A stretch of DNA of 64,000 nt from G965237725 sp965237725 (GCA_965237725.1 OZ250151.1:3224001-3288000); one strand, 5' to 3'; positions 24,605 to 34,846 are shown, counted from the stretch's first letter. Program-made: numbers and translations. The notes: generated from the sequence alone by a model not told the origin.

Positions 24605-27600
24605 GTGGAACAAATATACATCTCCTCAACTTATAAAGATCTGATCGATCATAGACAGGCTGCATCCAGAGCAATTAAGAAGGTAAAAAACTGTGTTCCA
24701 TTTGGTATGGAGGCATATGTAAGTCACAGCGAACGCCCTGTGCACAAATGCCTAGCTGACGTTCGTTCTTCTCAGGCGTTTATTCTGATAGTTGCAAAAA
24801 GATACGGTTTCATTCCAAAAGATGAAGCAGGCGTGAGCCAAGGCAAAAGCATCACACATCTAGAATTTGAAGAAGCTTGTCGAGCTCGTATTCCACGCTT
24901 GGTATTTCTGTTAAGTGACCGTGTCAAGGATTGGCCACAATTCAGTGATAATAATCCAAAAAAGACTATGCAATTTCGCAAGGATCTGTCAAATCAACTT
25001 ATTCTCTCTGAATTTGAAGATATAAGTTCTCTAGAAAACCTTATTGAAAAATCACTCAGCGGTTTGCTAAAGGAGGGCGAAACTTTCGAAAGGCTAGGTA
25101 TCTGTGAGAATGTTCTACGTCATCTAAGGGCAGATTGGGAAAAACTCTCTTACCTTTCCTTGATAGTAGATAATCTTCGGGAGAATACTTCAAATAATGG
25201 AGGCAACTTAATACACCCAGACAAAATCAAACTAACGGATATCTATGTCAGGCAACGCTATAGGAAAGCAAGAGTAGTGCGTAATACGTTAGTTAAAAGT
25301 AAGAAATTTCAAGATAATTTCGAAAGTTCTAAGGTGCAAGCAACGAAAATACTGGAAGAACATAGAGCTATTGTCTTCCATGGATATGCAGGAACGGGGA
25401 AAACAACTTTAGTAAAACATTACGCCATATCACTCGCTAAAGAATGGTTAGAGCACGGAAAATCAATAGCTTTCCCTCTATTTCTTTCTGCTAGAACATT
25501 AGCAAGAAGGTCTACCGTAAACTTTGAAGTTAAAGTAATCAATGAATTGGAATATTACGTTGAACACTATGGTGGGTTATCAACAGCGTTCAAAGTCCCA
25601 GAAACATTTTTAGAGAAACCACCTCCATTTTCTGGTTGTTGGCTGCTTATTATCGATGGGCTTGATGAAATTGAGACGGAAACTCAGAGAGACGCCTTAA
25701 TTGCATCAATAGTCACATACACCCAAAGGCACCGTGATGTTCGAGTAATTCTAACCTCAAGGCCATTGGCAATATTTGACAGACCGGAATTTCAGAACTT
25801 TGAACATTTCGTTCTGTTGCCATTTTCTCCAGACCAGATTATGAACTACGCTGAAAATTGGTACAAAACTCTAGTAAGGGTAAATGCAATAAACAATTTG
25901 GACTCAAAGATGGAAACCAAACAGTTCGTGCGTGCAATCGAGGCTTCAAAGATCCAATCAATAATTCACAGCCCCGTAATACTTGCTTTTGTGTTGGCGA
26001 TTTACACATTTGAGGAAAAGGATGAATCCACTCCATCGTGCGTCCTTCCGCAAGGGAGAGTGGAACTATATCAGCGATTTATAGATTTGATGTCTAATTC
26101 CGCACTTCGTTCTAAAAGAAACTTGATGATTGAACAGCTAATGACGGAGTTATTGGGCGATTCAGAGAAAGTAAGAAACTCAGCACACGCGTTGGTCATG
26201 AACAGACGAGAGATCCTAGAAAAAATTGCTTTAGTATCACAGGAAGATAGTGACGAAAACTTAGTTGATATTGCTCTAACTTTTTCAATTGAGAAAAAGT
26301 GGGTTGATGATTTTGGGGATGCGACCGAGTATCAGAGTATTCTGAGGAATATTATTCGGAAGTCTCTATGTGCTTCAGGATTGGCAATCGAGCAAGGCAA
26401 CAAAATTGCTTTTCCCCATAATACGATACGAGAATTTCTTGCGGCCAAAGCACTCTCGCGACAGATAGAACCTAGTGGCGAGGCCACATGGGATCTCGTT
26501 CGTCGTTGGGGAGACACACGTTGGCGCGAAATAGTTTTAATGCTGGTCTCTATGTGGAGTTTAGAAGACAAAAATCGCAATGCTTTAGGGAAGATGCTTC
26601 AGGAAATATCGCTTTCAGGGGGCCGGGGTGCCTTCTTCGCAGCTCTTACTCTAGCTGAAGGAATTCAGCTAGAACCGGTGGACGAAGATGTTTTGATTGA
26701 TGAAATTGTCAACTATTCGAAACAGTGGAACCCGTGCTTAAACGTTGTGTCAGAATTCCAGCGTCCCAATCCTACCGATGTGCTTATGACTCTTGCGATC
26801 CGTCCAGGATTTATAAAAAGAATCGCCTCGATCCTCGCGGAGGGGGGATCAGGATGCCCAATAGCAAGAGAGGTCCTGTTTAATTTTGCAAGTGAGCTTC
26901 GAGACCCGGATGCACTACGACTTCTTGGCAACGAAAGTAATGATATTTCAGTCGCTTGTTATGCCTATGAAGCTCTAGCCTATAGTGGATACAAAAAAGA
27001 TGCTTTGTGTGCACTTCGGCGTATACGAAAAAACCATGGAGAACAAAGCGATCTGTCACCTGTATACAGTACTCTCACTAATATTGGTCACGTTTCCGAT
27101 CTAAAGATCATAGCTCTAGATCCTGAAGCTAATTCAAGTACTCGTTTGTTCGCATGTCTTAAGCTTTGGGAGAGAACAGAAAAACAATGCTTCGCAGCGC
27201 TTGGAGCACAACTTGTTCCTCGCGCAATTGAAGACAATATAACATATAGTGAAGACAATCTAGCTAAAGCAATATCTTTGCTGTTGGATCTAGATAGAAT
27301 AAAGGGTTTATTGATAAAGCGATCTACGAAGATAACTAATAAAATTCTTCTATGTAAGGCTCATATCGAAAGTGGGGAGCATCAAACAGCCTCCAGAGTT
27401 TTAAAGAACATAGTTAATAATCGGCGTGTAAAAATTGAAGATCGTTTGCGTAGCCTACGACTCCTTCAGGGTATTGGAGAGTCAAAATATTGTGAGGCAA
27501 AGTTGAGACAACTTTCTGTTTCGGCCAAGGAAGATACTGACGATCAAGTCACTTGGGCTTTTTCGCTGGGTGAGCTAGGAGAGTTTGGGATTTTGAAGTC

Positions 27601-29317
27601 CGTTGCCAAAAATACAGAACTCGCGGTTACCTACCGCTGCAGGGCAGCGGAAGCGATAGCTGCTCTAGGGCAGGTCGAGTTTGCAGAAAAACAAATTAGA
27701 GAAATTGCAATGGAGAAAAACGAACTGCAAAGATGTGGCAGGGCTCTGATAGAAATTGGTGAAGTTGAGGATGGTGTGGCAATGCTTTGCTCAGGATTCA
27801 AAGGTGGTTTCCAAATGTCCGGTGGTGATTCAACAATGATGCCTTTGATTGAGCTAGGAAGATCCGACGAGATCGCCACGTTTGTTCGGAGTCCTGATAT
27901 TACTTTTAGTGGTCAAACTTCGGTGATACGAGCTCTCAAAGAAATTTGCGACCGAAGAGCTCTCTTGGATATTGGAATCGATACTAGTTTACATCCATTT
28001 ATAAATCTTTATGCGTACCGGACAGTTATGGAAATGGGTCTTGAGCAAGATGCTCTGCTCGGTTTTAAAAAGATCGCAAAAATATATGAAAGTGATGGTA
28101 AAAACTACGACGGTCAGCAATTATATGTTGAATTGACAAGGAACCTTGCTAACCGGGGTTTGATAGCTCCAGACATACTTGTAACTCTTGTTGAAAATGA
28201 TCACCAACACTATCTATCTAATGAGGACTTAAGTGACGTACTTTACATGGTCCTAAATGATGCAAGATCTAGACCCGAAGAAATAGCCTTTGCTTTAGAA
28301 AAGATAGCATATAGCGACTTAAAAAAGATAGATCCATCTTGGCAAACATCCATTCTAACAGATGATTTATCTACTGGGCTTTTGCTCGACGTAGCAGGTT
28401 ATGCTGCAGAAGCTGGTGCAATAACCATGGCCAAGGATTTAGCAGAACGTGGGGTAAAAAAATTACTTGATCGAGCGTTTCAGGGACTAAAGAAAGAGCA
28501 AAATAAATATTATTTATTCCGAGTTTCGAGTGAATCACAAGAATTGGCGAATGATCAAGTGCTCGACTATTTAATGAGAGGCATCGGAACGGTGCTTAAA
28601 GTAGGCAGTATTTCCATTGGAGTGGAAGCTTTAATAAAAATAATAAAGCGCGACCCGAAAAATATCTCACGAAGTCACGAGATCGTGGAGGCAATCCTAA
28701 GTCGGGAATACTTTACAGAAAACGATACGGACTCTCTAAAACTATTGTTCAACGTTAAAAAAATACCGACAGAAATAATGTTTGCATGCGCTGTGACCTT
28801 ACTGCCAATCTGTGGTTCGTACTTTGAAAGTATTTTTCGAAATAGAATTATTCTAAACTCGATAGTGGAATGGGATCATCTTCCTGTGGTGATAGAAAAG
28901 GTTCCAGTAGATCACTTGTCAGAAAAGCACCTGTCCCTTCTCTGCAAATTGTTTAGGGAGCCAAAGATCTCCCCTGAACTAAGAAAAGAGTTGTTTTCTT
29001 GTATATACCGTGCTGATCATTCCTACGAAGAATCTTTAGTTAAGATGACGAATAGTGTATGCAACACTGTATCTGAAAGCAACGCAACTATTATTAATGC
29101 TTTTCTCTCAATTGGAGAACATCGCCGGGCTGAGTCGTATTTTCAAGCACTTATTTCTGATAGAGGTATCAGCGGAAGGTTAAAGGTAGATTTCTATCAT
29201 AATCTTTCGTGGGAAGGTAGCGAATGGGTAATGTTAGACCAGCGCAAGAAAGTATGGCTTCAAAACCTTTCAAGATCTAATTTGGAGAAAATCGGCTATT
29301 TTGAAGAAAGAACTTAA
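24605..29317 (+). CDS. DUF4062-NACHT NTPase with long helical-repeat C-terminus
   Basis: The protein has 1570 residues from a GTG start. The N-terminal DUF4062-type domain is at 1-160 (IYISSTYKDLIDHRQAA, LIVAKRYGFIP, SITHLEFEEACRARIPRLVFLL). It is a TIR/SIR-like alpha/beta fold often found on bacterial NTPase sensors. The NACHT domain carries Walker A HGYAGTGKTTL (259-269), Walker B WLLIIDGLDEIE (346-357), RVILTSRPLAIF and the LLPFSPDQIMNYAENW arm. After about residue 640 the chain is helical repeats (HEAT/TPR-like, e.g. LGELGEFGILKSVA, ACLKLWERTEKQCFAALG). This is the bNACHT/Avs-like plan: effector, oligomerising NTPase, repeat sensor. It lies next to the TIR-STAND pair, patatin and DUF2235. 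Confidence 0.88.
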   Translation: MEQIYISSTYKDLIDHRQAASRAIKKVKNCVPFGMEAYVSHSERPVHKCLADVRSSQAFILIVAKRYGFIPKDEAGVSQGKSITHLEFEEACRARIPRLVFLLSDRVKDWPQFSDNNPKKTMQFRKDLSNQLILSEFEDISSLENLIEKSLSGLLKEGETFERLGICENVLRHLRADWEKLSYLSLIVDNLRENTSNNGGNLIHPDKIKLTDIYVRQRYRKARVVRNTLVKSKKFQDNFESSKVQATKILEEHRAIVFHGYAGTGKTTLVKHYAISLAKEWLEHGKSIAFPLFLSARTLARRSTVNFEVKVINELEYYVEHYGGLSTAFKVPETFLEKPPPFSGCWLLIIDGLDEIETETQRDALIASIVTYTQRHRDVRVILTSRPLAIFDRPEFQNFEHFVLLPFSPDQIMNYAENWYKTLVRVNAINNLDSKMETKQFVRAIEASKIQSIIHSPVILAFVLAIYTFEEKDESTPSCVLPQGRVELYQRFIDLMSNSALRSKRNLMIEQLMTELLGDSEKVRNSAHALVMNRREILEKIALVSQEDSDENLVDIALTFSIEKKWVDDFGDATEYQSILRNIIRKSLCASGLAIEQGNKIAFPHNTIREFLAAKALSRQIEPSGEATWDLVRRWGDTRWREIVLMLVSMWSLEDKNRNALGKMLQEISLSGGRGAFFAALTLAEGIQLEPVDEDVLIDEIVNYSKQWNPCLNVVSEFQRPNPTDVLMTLAIRPGFIKRIASILAEGGSGCPIAREVLFNFASELRDPDALRLLGNESNDISVACYAYEALAYSGYKKDALCALRRIRKNHGEQSDLSPVYSTLTNIGHVSDLKIIALDPEANSSTRLFACLKLWERTEKQCFAALGAQLVPRAIEDNITYSEDNLAKAISLLLDLDRIKGLLIKRSTKITNKILLCKAHIESGEHQTASRVLKNIVNNRRVKIEDRLRSLRLLQGIGESKYCEAKLRQLSVSAKEDTDDQVTWAFSLGELGEFGILKSVAKNTELAVTYRCRAAEAIAALGQVEFAEKQIREIAMEKNELQRCGRALIEIGEVEDGVAMLCSGFKGGFQMSGGDSTMMPLIELGRSDEIATFVRSPDITFSGQTSVIRALKEICDRRALLDIGIDTSLHPFINLYAYRTVMEMGLEQDALLGFKKIAKIYESDGKNYDGQQLYVELTRNLANRGLIAPDILVTLVENDHQHYLSNEDLSDVLYMVLNDARSRPEEIAFALEKIAYSDLKKIDPSWQTSILTDDLSTGLLLDVAGYAAEAGAITMAKDLAERGVKKLLDRAFQGLKKEQNKYYLFRVSSESQELANDQVLDYLMRGIGTVLKVGSISIGVEALIKIIKRDPKNISRSHEIVEAILSREYFTENDTDSLKLLFNVKKIPTEIMFACAVTLLPICGSYFESIFRNRIILNSIVEWDHLPVVIEKVPVDHLSEKHLSLLCKLFREPKISPELRKELFSCIYRADHSYEESLVKMTNSVCNTVSESNATIINAFLSIGEHRRAESYFQALISDRGISGRLKVDFYHNLSWEGSEWVMLDQRKKVWLQNLSRSNLEKIGYFEERT

Positions 29318-29407
29318 AGGTGTCTCCAAAACCCTGGTGCCTTCGTTTCAATCTCCGAGCGTATTTAGGGCCGAATATGTTACATCATAAACAGACTGAT
29401 TCGTAAT

Positions 29408-29586
29408 TGACGACGACTCCCCTCTTGGCTAGCGGATCTTCGATATCTCGATGACTTAGACTAAGTCGATAATAGAGTCAGACGGCATATCGGATGATGT
29501 CGGGTGGGAATCTATGACGTTTGTACAATTTTACTGATTTGTTCATCCTTAAATTGTGCATCACCCGTGGTTAATTTGTCAGTACC
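29408..29586 (-). pseudogene. 5' fragment of an IS6-family copy, minus strand
   Basis: Read on the minus strand from terminal repeat GGTACTGACAAATTAAC (29586-29570), it gives MNKSVKLYKRHRFPPDIIRY, a stop inside the next few codons, then LYYRLSLSHRDIEDPLAKRG. Only the first third of the transposase remains. It fills the gap between the NACHT and patatin genes. Confidence 0.75.
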
Positions 29587-29692
29587 GCACCATCTATTGT
29601 TTCTGACGGGATAACTAAAAGGTAACTGAACTGAAAATTCGTACCCAAAGTTTCTGATCACTTGGAAAAACTTAGCGCATACTTCTTCTAAA

Positions 29693-31306
29693 TCATTCTC
29701 CTAGATCGAACTCGGGTGGAAAGTGATGATCTTCAACTTGTAAGTTCGCGGCTTTAGTGCCGAGTTTGGATAATACTGGTATATTCTTCGAACAATCCAT
29801 CGCTTTAAGTTTTTTAATATTCTTCTTGGTCATCTGCATCCCTAGGTTTTCTTCTATCCAATTTCGCTCGAGCTGAACGTTGTACCGTAAGTACTGCAGT
29901 ATAGGGCGTTCTGCAATTAGATCCAGTTTTAGGTCCTTCATGGCTGCATCAATATGTCGAGCAGTTGGGCTATCTGACAGCCACTGCAACATGGCCTCGA
30001 TTGATTCGGCACAGTCATCCATTAGAGAACGGAGCGACCTAATAGCGTGGGGGCCGGCGAACCAGCTCTTGTTGGCTCCCGGTTGCGCGGAGCCAGTACC
30101 CACGGATACTAAAAACAGTTTATCAGGGTCCAAAGGCCAGCCGGCTCCGAAACCCTTGACCGTCGCAAGCTGGAGCGCTAGAAGCGCTGGATTGTTGTGG
30201 GGGCTCACGCCGCCATCCACAAACTCTCCGCGCGGGTTTTCCCCTTCAGGTGAGATTTCGATGAACTCGGGAGCGAAGTAACTCGGAGCAGCCGTGCTTG
30301 CACGAACAACTGTCCGCAACAGGTAGTCTTCGTTTGAGAAGAAAGAATCGCCGGGTCCAGCGGTAAAGAACTGATTCCATGGATTGTTTGACATCGGCCA
30401 CGTACTGCCTGTGTCTAGGCGTTTAGCAACGACAACAAGGCCGGTCTGCAGTGCTAGAGAGCCCATGGTGTTGTTATAGAAGGTCTCCTTCAAGTGCTTT
30501 TTCAATCGCTTGGCGCTGTATTGAGCACGGAGCAATCCCCAGCGAAAGAAGGAGCTGTCGAACACAGAGCCTGTCAGACTTTCGTATAGCTCCCGAACTT
30601 CTTTGACTAACATACCTTTGGCTAGGCATGCTGCGATGATTGATCCCGTCGACGTTCCAGCGATCAGATCGAAGTAGTGACTCAAGCGAAAGTCTTGTGA
30701 TCTGCCGTGGCGATGTCGAAGCAATTCCTCGATGTGCTCCAGGAAACCTAGTGTGAGAATACCACGCACTCCCCCTCCATCGAGTGTAAGGATGCGTTTC
30801 GGTGTTCCATCGTTGGCCCAGTGTTCATCTCGTGATCTTATCCGGTAGCTGTGTGTTCGTTTAGGTACTTCGACGTAGGTACGTTTAAACTCGATATCAT
30901 CGATCAGATAGGTCTCACCGCCTGGTGCTTTTACGATCCACGCGTCGTAAGCATGAGCTTGCGACCGCTTTACCTCAACATGTCCGTCCTGCAACAATGT
31001 ATCAATCTCGAAGGGCGAGCCCGGCTGGTAGGCACGAATCGTCTCTTTCTTCCGATAGCGGTTGGGGCGTAAAGACGGGGATGGTTTGTAGGTTTTGGAG
31101 AAGACTTCCGCATCACACCCATAGATGTCTGCTGTGGCATCGCCTTCTTCGGTTAGAGGTACAATCACCCAAGCATTGTGTCGGACTTCCTGTTCACCCC
31201 AACTTTTACGAAAACAAATCGGATCATTGGACTGAAACGCAAGTATTTCCACTCGCTTTCGATATGTCCGAGCCCTAGTGTCGTCGAACTTGATTCTTTG
31301 TGGCAT
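29693..31306 (-). CDS. Patatin-like phospholipase with duplicated N-terminal module
   Basis: The protein has about 537 residues from the ATG at 31306; a TTG at 31318 would add four. The patatin domain starts near 170 with oxyanion motif DGGGVRGI, nucleophile elbow GTSTG (Ser about 219) and catalytic Asp in VDGGVSPHNNPALLA (about 364). The N-terminal 150 residues contain two similar units: ILAFQ...AWVIVPL...DIYGCDAEVFSKTY and IRAYQ...DAWIVKA...YLIDDIEFKRTY. They resemble PGDYG-type small domains. It would cleave membrane phospholipid. Cytoplasmic patatins in conflict islands often act as membrane-disrupting effectors. It is encoded opposite the NACHT gene, so the trigger is unknown. Confidence 0.88.
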   Translation of the reverse strand: MPQRIKFDDTRARTYRKRVEILAFQSNDPICFRKSWGEQEVRHNAWVIVPLTEEGDATADIYGCDAEVFSKTYKPSPSLRPNRYRKKETIRAYQPGSPFEIDTLLQDGHVEVKRSQAHAYDAWIVKAPGGETYLIDDIEFKRTYVEVPKRTHSYRIRSRDEHWANDGTPKRILTLDGGGVRGILTLGFLEHIEELLRHRHGRSQDFRLSHYFDLIAGTSTGSIIAACLAKGMLVKEVRELYESLTGSVFDSSFFRWGLLRAQYSAKRLKKHLKETFYNNTMGSLALQTGLVVVAKRLDTGSTWPMSNNPWNQFFTAGPGDSFFSNEDYLLRTVVRASTAAPSYFAPEFIEISPEGENPRGEFVDGGVSPHNNPALLALQLATVKGFGAGWPLDPDKLFLVSVGTGSAQPGANKSWFAGPHAIRSLRSLMDDCAESIEAMLQWLSDSPTARHIDAAMKDLKLDLIAERPILQYLRYNVQLERNWIEENLGMQMTKKNIKKLKAMDCSKNIPVLSKLGTKAANLQVEDHHFPPEFDLGE

Positions 31307-31583
31307 GGTATCAGACAAACAATAAGTCTTCGCACACCTTTAGTACGTCGCGCTCAAATCTCTTTTGCATATTTAAGTCTAACATTAATTGTGAACGACT
31401 GGGAAAGAGCCGGTCTTGAATTTGAACCGGACGTTAAAGTTATTCCGTCTATATTCCCCCTAAGCCGATCCCAAATACAACAAAGCTTTGAGACACAAAA
31501 CTAGTTTTTGAGTTAAATTTTTTCTATCAACAACCGGTGGATTATGAGTACGAAGGAGTAAATTCAACTTATTATTTATCAAC
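31307..31583. other. Gap between patatin gene and IS3-type element
   Basis: No credible gene is seen. The region is AT-rich and holds the patatin promoter area. Confidence 0.4.
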
Positions 31584-31671
31584 TGTATTCCGTCAAAAGA
31601 TGTGAAGCCAAAATGATGTAAATATTAAGAGAGACTTCTGTTAATTTAACACTATTAAAAGAGGTCTTGAA

Positions 31672-32034
31672 ATGAGTCATTATAGTTCAGAGAAAGTAGT
31701 AAAAGCGATTCACCGTAAAACCCGACGCAAGTATTCAGCAGAAGAAAAGATACGTATTGTGCTGGAAGGCCTTCGAGGCGAAGAAAGCATTGCAGAACTG
31801 TGTCGTCGTGAAGGACTAAATCAGAATGTGTATTATCGTTGGAGCAAGGAATTCCTGGAAGCGGGAAAGCAACGGTTATCGGGTAATACCAAAAGAGAAG
31901 CCACATCGGATGAAGTGGTTGAACTACGCAAGGAAAATAATCAGCTCAAGCATGTGTTAGCCGATACGGTACTAAAGAGCACGGTGCTTAAAAAAAGTGT
32001 GCTTGGCTCGGGCTCGACCTGGGACGACGAATGA
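31672..32034 (+). CDS. IS3-type orfA (HTH protein)
   Basis: This 120-residue protein contains the transposase_8/HTH_21 pattern RRKYSAEEKIRIVLEGLRGE, ESIAELCRREGLNQNVYYRW and a C-terminal leucine-zipper-like coil (ELRKENNQLKHVLADTVLK). It overlaps the orfB start by 4 bp. The same first 50 codons recur in the deleted copy at 36,830-36,945. Confidence 0.85.
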   Translation: MSHYSSEKVVKAIHRKTRRKYSAEEKIRIVLEGLRGEESIAELCRREGLNQNVYYRWSKEFLEAGKQRLSGNTKREATSDEVVELRKENNQLKHVLADTVLKSTVLKKSVLGSGSTWDDE

Positions 32035-33029
32035 GTCTGTCGGCTTCTGAGAAGACTGAAGTGATTCGAATAGTTGAAGAGTCTGAGTTATCCATTCGAA
32101 GGACACTTGCCGAGCTGGGCATTAGTCGCAGCAGTTTCTACCGCTGGTATCAACGCTATCAGGAAGGTGGGCCGGATGCCCTTCAAAGCCGTTCTCGTTC
32201 ACCCCGGCGATTCTGGAACAAGCTGCCTGAATCGGTGAAAGAACAGTGCCTTGAGATTGCGTTGCAATACCCGGAGTAATCACCCAGAGAGCTGGCCTGG
32301 CACATCACCGATGAGCATGCGTACTTCATCTCGGAATCCAGCGTTTACAGGGTTTTGAAGCAGTATGATCTGATTACCTCACCAGCGTATATTCTGTTAT
32401 CGGCCAGCGATTCGTTTCATACTCCGACCAAGCGCATCAACGAACTTTGGCAAACTGATTTTACGTACTTTAAGGTTATCGGTTGGGGTTGGTATTACTT
32501 GTCCACGGTATTGGATGACTATTCGCGCTATATCATCAACTGGAAGCTCACCACGTCCATGGGCGCCAGTGATGTCAAAGACACTCTGGATCAGGCGATT
32601 GATGAAACCGGTGTCACGAATATCCCAGTCAGACATCGACCGCGGTTATTGAGTAATAACGGTCAGTGTTATTTGTCGAAGGAGCTTAAAACCTATTTGG
32701 GTGAACACCAGATGCGCCATACCTGGGGTGCGCCGTATCATCCCATGACCCAGGGCAAGATCGAATGCTATCATCGTTCCATGAAGAATGTGGTGAAGCT
32801 TGAACACTATTATTTCCCTTGGGAACTGGAGCGGGCTATCGAGGCGTTTGTTCAATTCTACAATCACGAGCGGTATCATGATTCACTCGATAATGTGACG
32901 CCGGCAGACATGTACACTGGTCGGTATCATGAAATCATCGGCCGAAGGGCCCAAATCAAACAGCAAACATTGCAGCACAGGAGGGTTGAAAGCCTAAACA
33001 GTGTGCCTGACACTAACCAGGCGATATAA
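32031..33029 (+). pseudogene. IS3-type orfB transposase, nonsense and active-site mutations
   Basis: The frame reads MSLSASEKTEVIRIVEESEL to YPE, an in-frame TAA at 32277-32279, then SPRELAWHITDEHAYF onward to the end at 33029. The DDE core has the first Asp (QTDFTYFK) and the Glu (MTQGKIECYHRSMK). The second Asp motif, usually LLSDNG, reads LLSNNG. Two independent lesions make the enzyme dead. Confidence 0.88.
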
Positions 33030-33238
33030 TCAAAATGTCTCTCTTAATTTATACACACGACTGTTCCTTATCATTTGAAGACTTACAAGCGCCAAGCGCA
33101 TGGCGAGTGGGTTGCATCCAGCCCCATGGCTCATCATAGGGAAGATGGTCATCAAGGTTTACCGAACGTCGCAATTGTTCAAATGCATGCTCGTATTGCC
33201 CTTTACGGTTTTGGTTTCATGTCTTTTGACGGGATACA

Positions 33239-33412
33239 GTTTGAACTGTCTCTTAATTCAATCAACTAAAAGTCCAAGTTAATCTGGCGACGTACAGGAA
33301 ACTATGGTAACTTGTGCTTGGGATAACTGTAATCAAGCCATAACCGGCTGGTGGCGTTGCTGTCCGTCTGTTCATTGATGCCATATACGCAACTAAGAGG
33401 ATATTCATCGAC
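33239..33412. other. Leader of the DUF2235 gene
   Basis: There is no gene. AGAGGA lies about 12 bases before the ATG at 33413. Confidence 0.4.
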
Positions 33413-34288
33413 ATGGCACTTTATGCTTTTGATGGCACTGGAAACGAAGCAGCTGATGGTATCGAGCATTTCAGCAACGTGCTGGATTTCTTCAACGCCT
33501 ACAAACAACTGGAGAACAACCCTGACCCCAATGAACCCGGTAGCCTGTATCTGAAGGGGATAGGCACGCGCGCCCACACTCAAATTGGAGAAAAATTTTC
33601 GATGGCATTCGGCATCGGTGGACACAAGAGGGTTAAGCAAGCGTTAGAACGTCTTGAGGTGAATTTCGAAGATGGAGACATTGATATCGACATCGTTGGC
33701 TTCAGCCGAGGCGCTGCGCTGGCGGTGTCTTTCGCCAATGAAATTAATAAGAAATTTGATGGCCTCCAGATACGCTATCTCGGTGTTTGGGACATTGTAG
33801 GTCAGTTCGGTTTGCCTGGTAAAAACATAAATGCGGGGCACGACCTCAGTATGCCGAAGAACGTAGATCACGTCTACCACGCGATGGCCCTTGACGAAAC
33901 ACGTGCACTGTTCCCGCTGACCCGCCTTTCTGAAAAAGGTTATCAGAAGAACGGTCCGATCGAATTGTGGTTTCGGGGTGTCCACTCAGATGTTGGTGGC
34001 GGCAATGCCAACCATGGGTTAAACTGGATAACGTTGAATTGGATGTTCAAGAATGCTCTTCGTCACCAATTGCCGATACGAGAGGAGTCGATCGATGCGA
34101 ACCTAAAACACAAGGATACGCCGCGCCAGATCGACGATCACGAGCTGGACCTGAAATTGCAACGGGAGATACACCCCAAAGATCGGTTGCACATAAGTGT
34201 CGAACTGACACCGGGAACTAAAGAACGGCCGCATAACAACCCGACCACGGAGTTGAAGCGAGTCGGCGACGACGGATCGGGGGACTAG
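33413..34288 (+). CDS. DUF2235 alpha/beta-hydrolase (phospholipase-like)
   Basis: The protein has 291 residues. The N-terminus ALYAFDGTGNEA is the DUF2235 opening. The nucleophile elbow GFSRG (96-100, Ser98) and GVHSDVGGGNANHGL (His191, Asp193) complete a Tle1-like catalytic set. There is no signal peptide or membrane segment. DUF2235 members include type VI secretion lipase effectors, but no secretion genes are near. Here it accompanies a patatin and NTPase sensors, which suggests an intracellular lipid-attacking effector. A second, broken gene of the same family lies at 36,391. Confidence 0.85.
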   Translation: MALYAFDGTGNEAADGIEHFSNVLDFFNAYKQLENNPDPNEPGSLYLKGIGTRAHTQIGEKFSMAFGIGGHKRVKQALERLEVNFEDGDIDIDIVGFSRGAALAVSFANEINKKFDGLQIRYLGVWDIVGQFGLPGKNINAGHDLSMPKNVDHVYHAMALDETRALFPLTRLSEKGYQKNGPIELWFRGVHSDVGGGNANHGLNWITLNWMFKNALRHQLPIREESIDANLKHKDTPRQIDDHELDLKLQREIHPKDRLHISVELTPGTKERPHNNPTTELKRVGDDGSGD

Positions 34289-34361
34289 CGATCTCGCCAT
34301 CCTGAAGTGCAAGTGCATCCGCCCGTTAAACTTCAAGGCTCGTCTCTTAGGTAACATTTAT

Positions 34362-34527
34362 CCCACGTTCAGCTAATAAACCTTCAATATCCCGATGACT
34401 GAGATTGAATCGATAATAGAGTCATACTGCGTACGGAATGATTACCGATGGAAATCGATATTGTTTGTAAATATTTGATTTATTCATCCAGCAATTGTCG
34501 CCGAATGCCAATTAACTTGCCAGTATC
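34362..34527 (-). pseudogene. 5' fragment of an IS6-family copy, minus strand
   Basis: On the minus strand from the terminal repeat (34527-34511, GATACTGGCAAGTTAAT) it reads MNKSNIYKQYRFPSVIIPYA, a stop, then LYYRFNLSHRDIEGLLAERG. The remainder of the transposase is gone. Confidence 0.75.
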
Positions 34528-34846
34528 TTTCTCTGAGTTTATCTAGAGTCTGGTTTGTCATCTATTCCTTTTAAGTTAATAGCTCTACAATTTAATCAAT
34601 CAATGCTCATGGACGGATAAAACATTTGTTGTAGACAATATGCATATTGGTGATAATTTTTCTGTATTGATCGCAACTATTTAGTTGTTCCTATATTTGA
34701 AATTTCGACTAATTCACAATCAATCAAAGGATTATTTGTGATTCGAAAACTGAAAGATTAACCATTGGGATAGAAATATAATTTCAGTGTCGATTTCACG
34801 GAACTTCAGAATTTGTCCGATTCGAAATTTGAATTTCAGTGTATTT
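34528..34846. other. AT-rich intergenic region, no gene seen
   Basis: No gene or clear structure is seen in this stretch downstream of the CarF-like gene. Confidence 0.4.

Larger units (their letters stand above)
31617..33055 (+). mobile_element. IS3-type element, inactivated
   Basis: The inner ends TGTAAATATTAAGAGAGAC (31617) and the inverse of TGTATAAATTAAGAGAGAC (ending 33055) match at 17 of 19 positions. Two overlapping reading frames follow the IS3 orfA/orfB plan. The orfB part carries a nonsense codon and an Asp-to-Asn change in the DDE core, so this copy should not move by itself. Confidence 0.8.
31584..33238. repeat. Outer inverted repeats around the IS3-type element
   Basis: TGTATTCCGTCAAAAGA at 31584 (extending to GTGAAG) and its near-inverse ending TCTTTTGACGGGATACA at 33238 enclose the IS3-type element plus 183 bp of extra DNA. 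A third copy of the same end (37003-37026) borders the internally deleted derivative. Either the IS3-type element jumped into a larger element or these are the true ends of a bigger unit. Confidence 0.55.

Noticed and set aside
33075..33269. 64-codon open frame after the IS3-type element
   Set aside because: It spans the outer inverted repeat of the element and resembles no protein; probably relic DNA.
33413..34288. DUF2235 protein as a type VI secretion effector
   Set aside because: No VgrG, Hcp, PAAR or immunity-like gene lies nearby; the island context fits an intracellular effector better.
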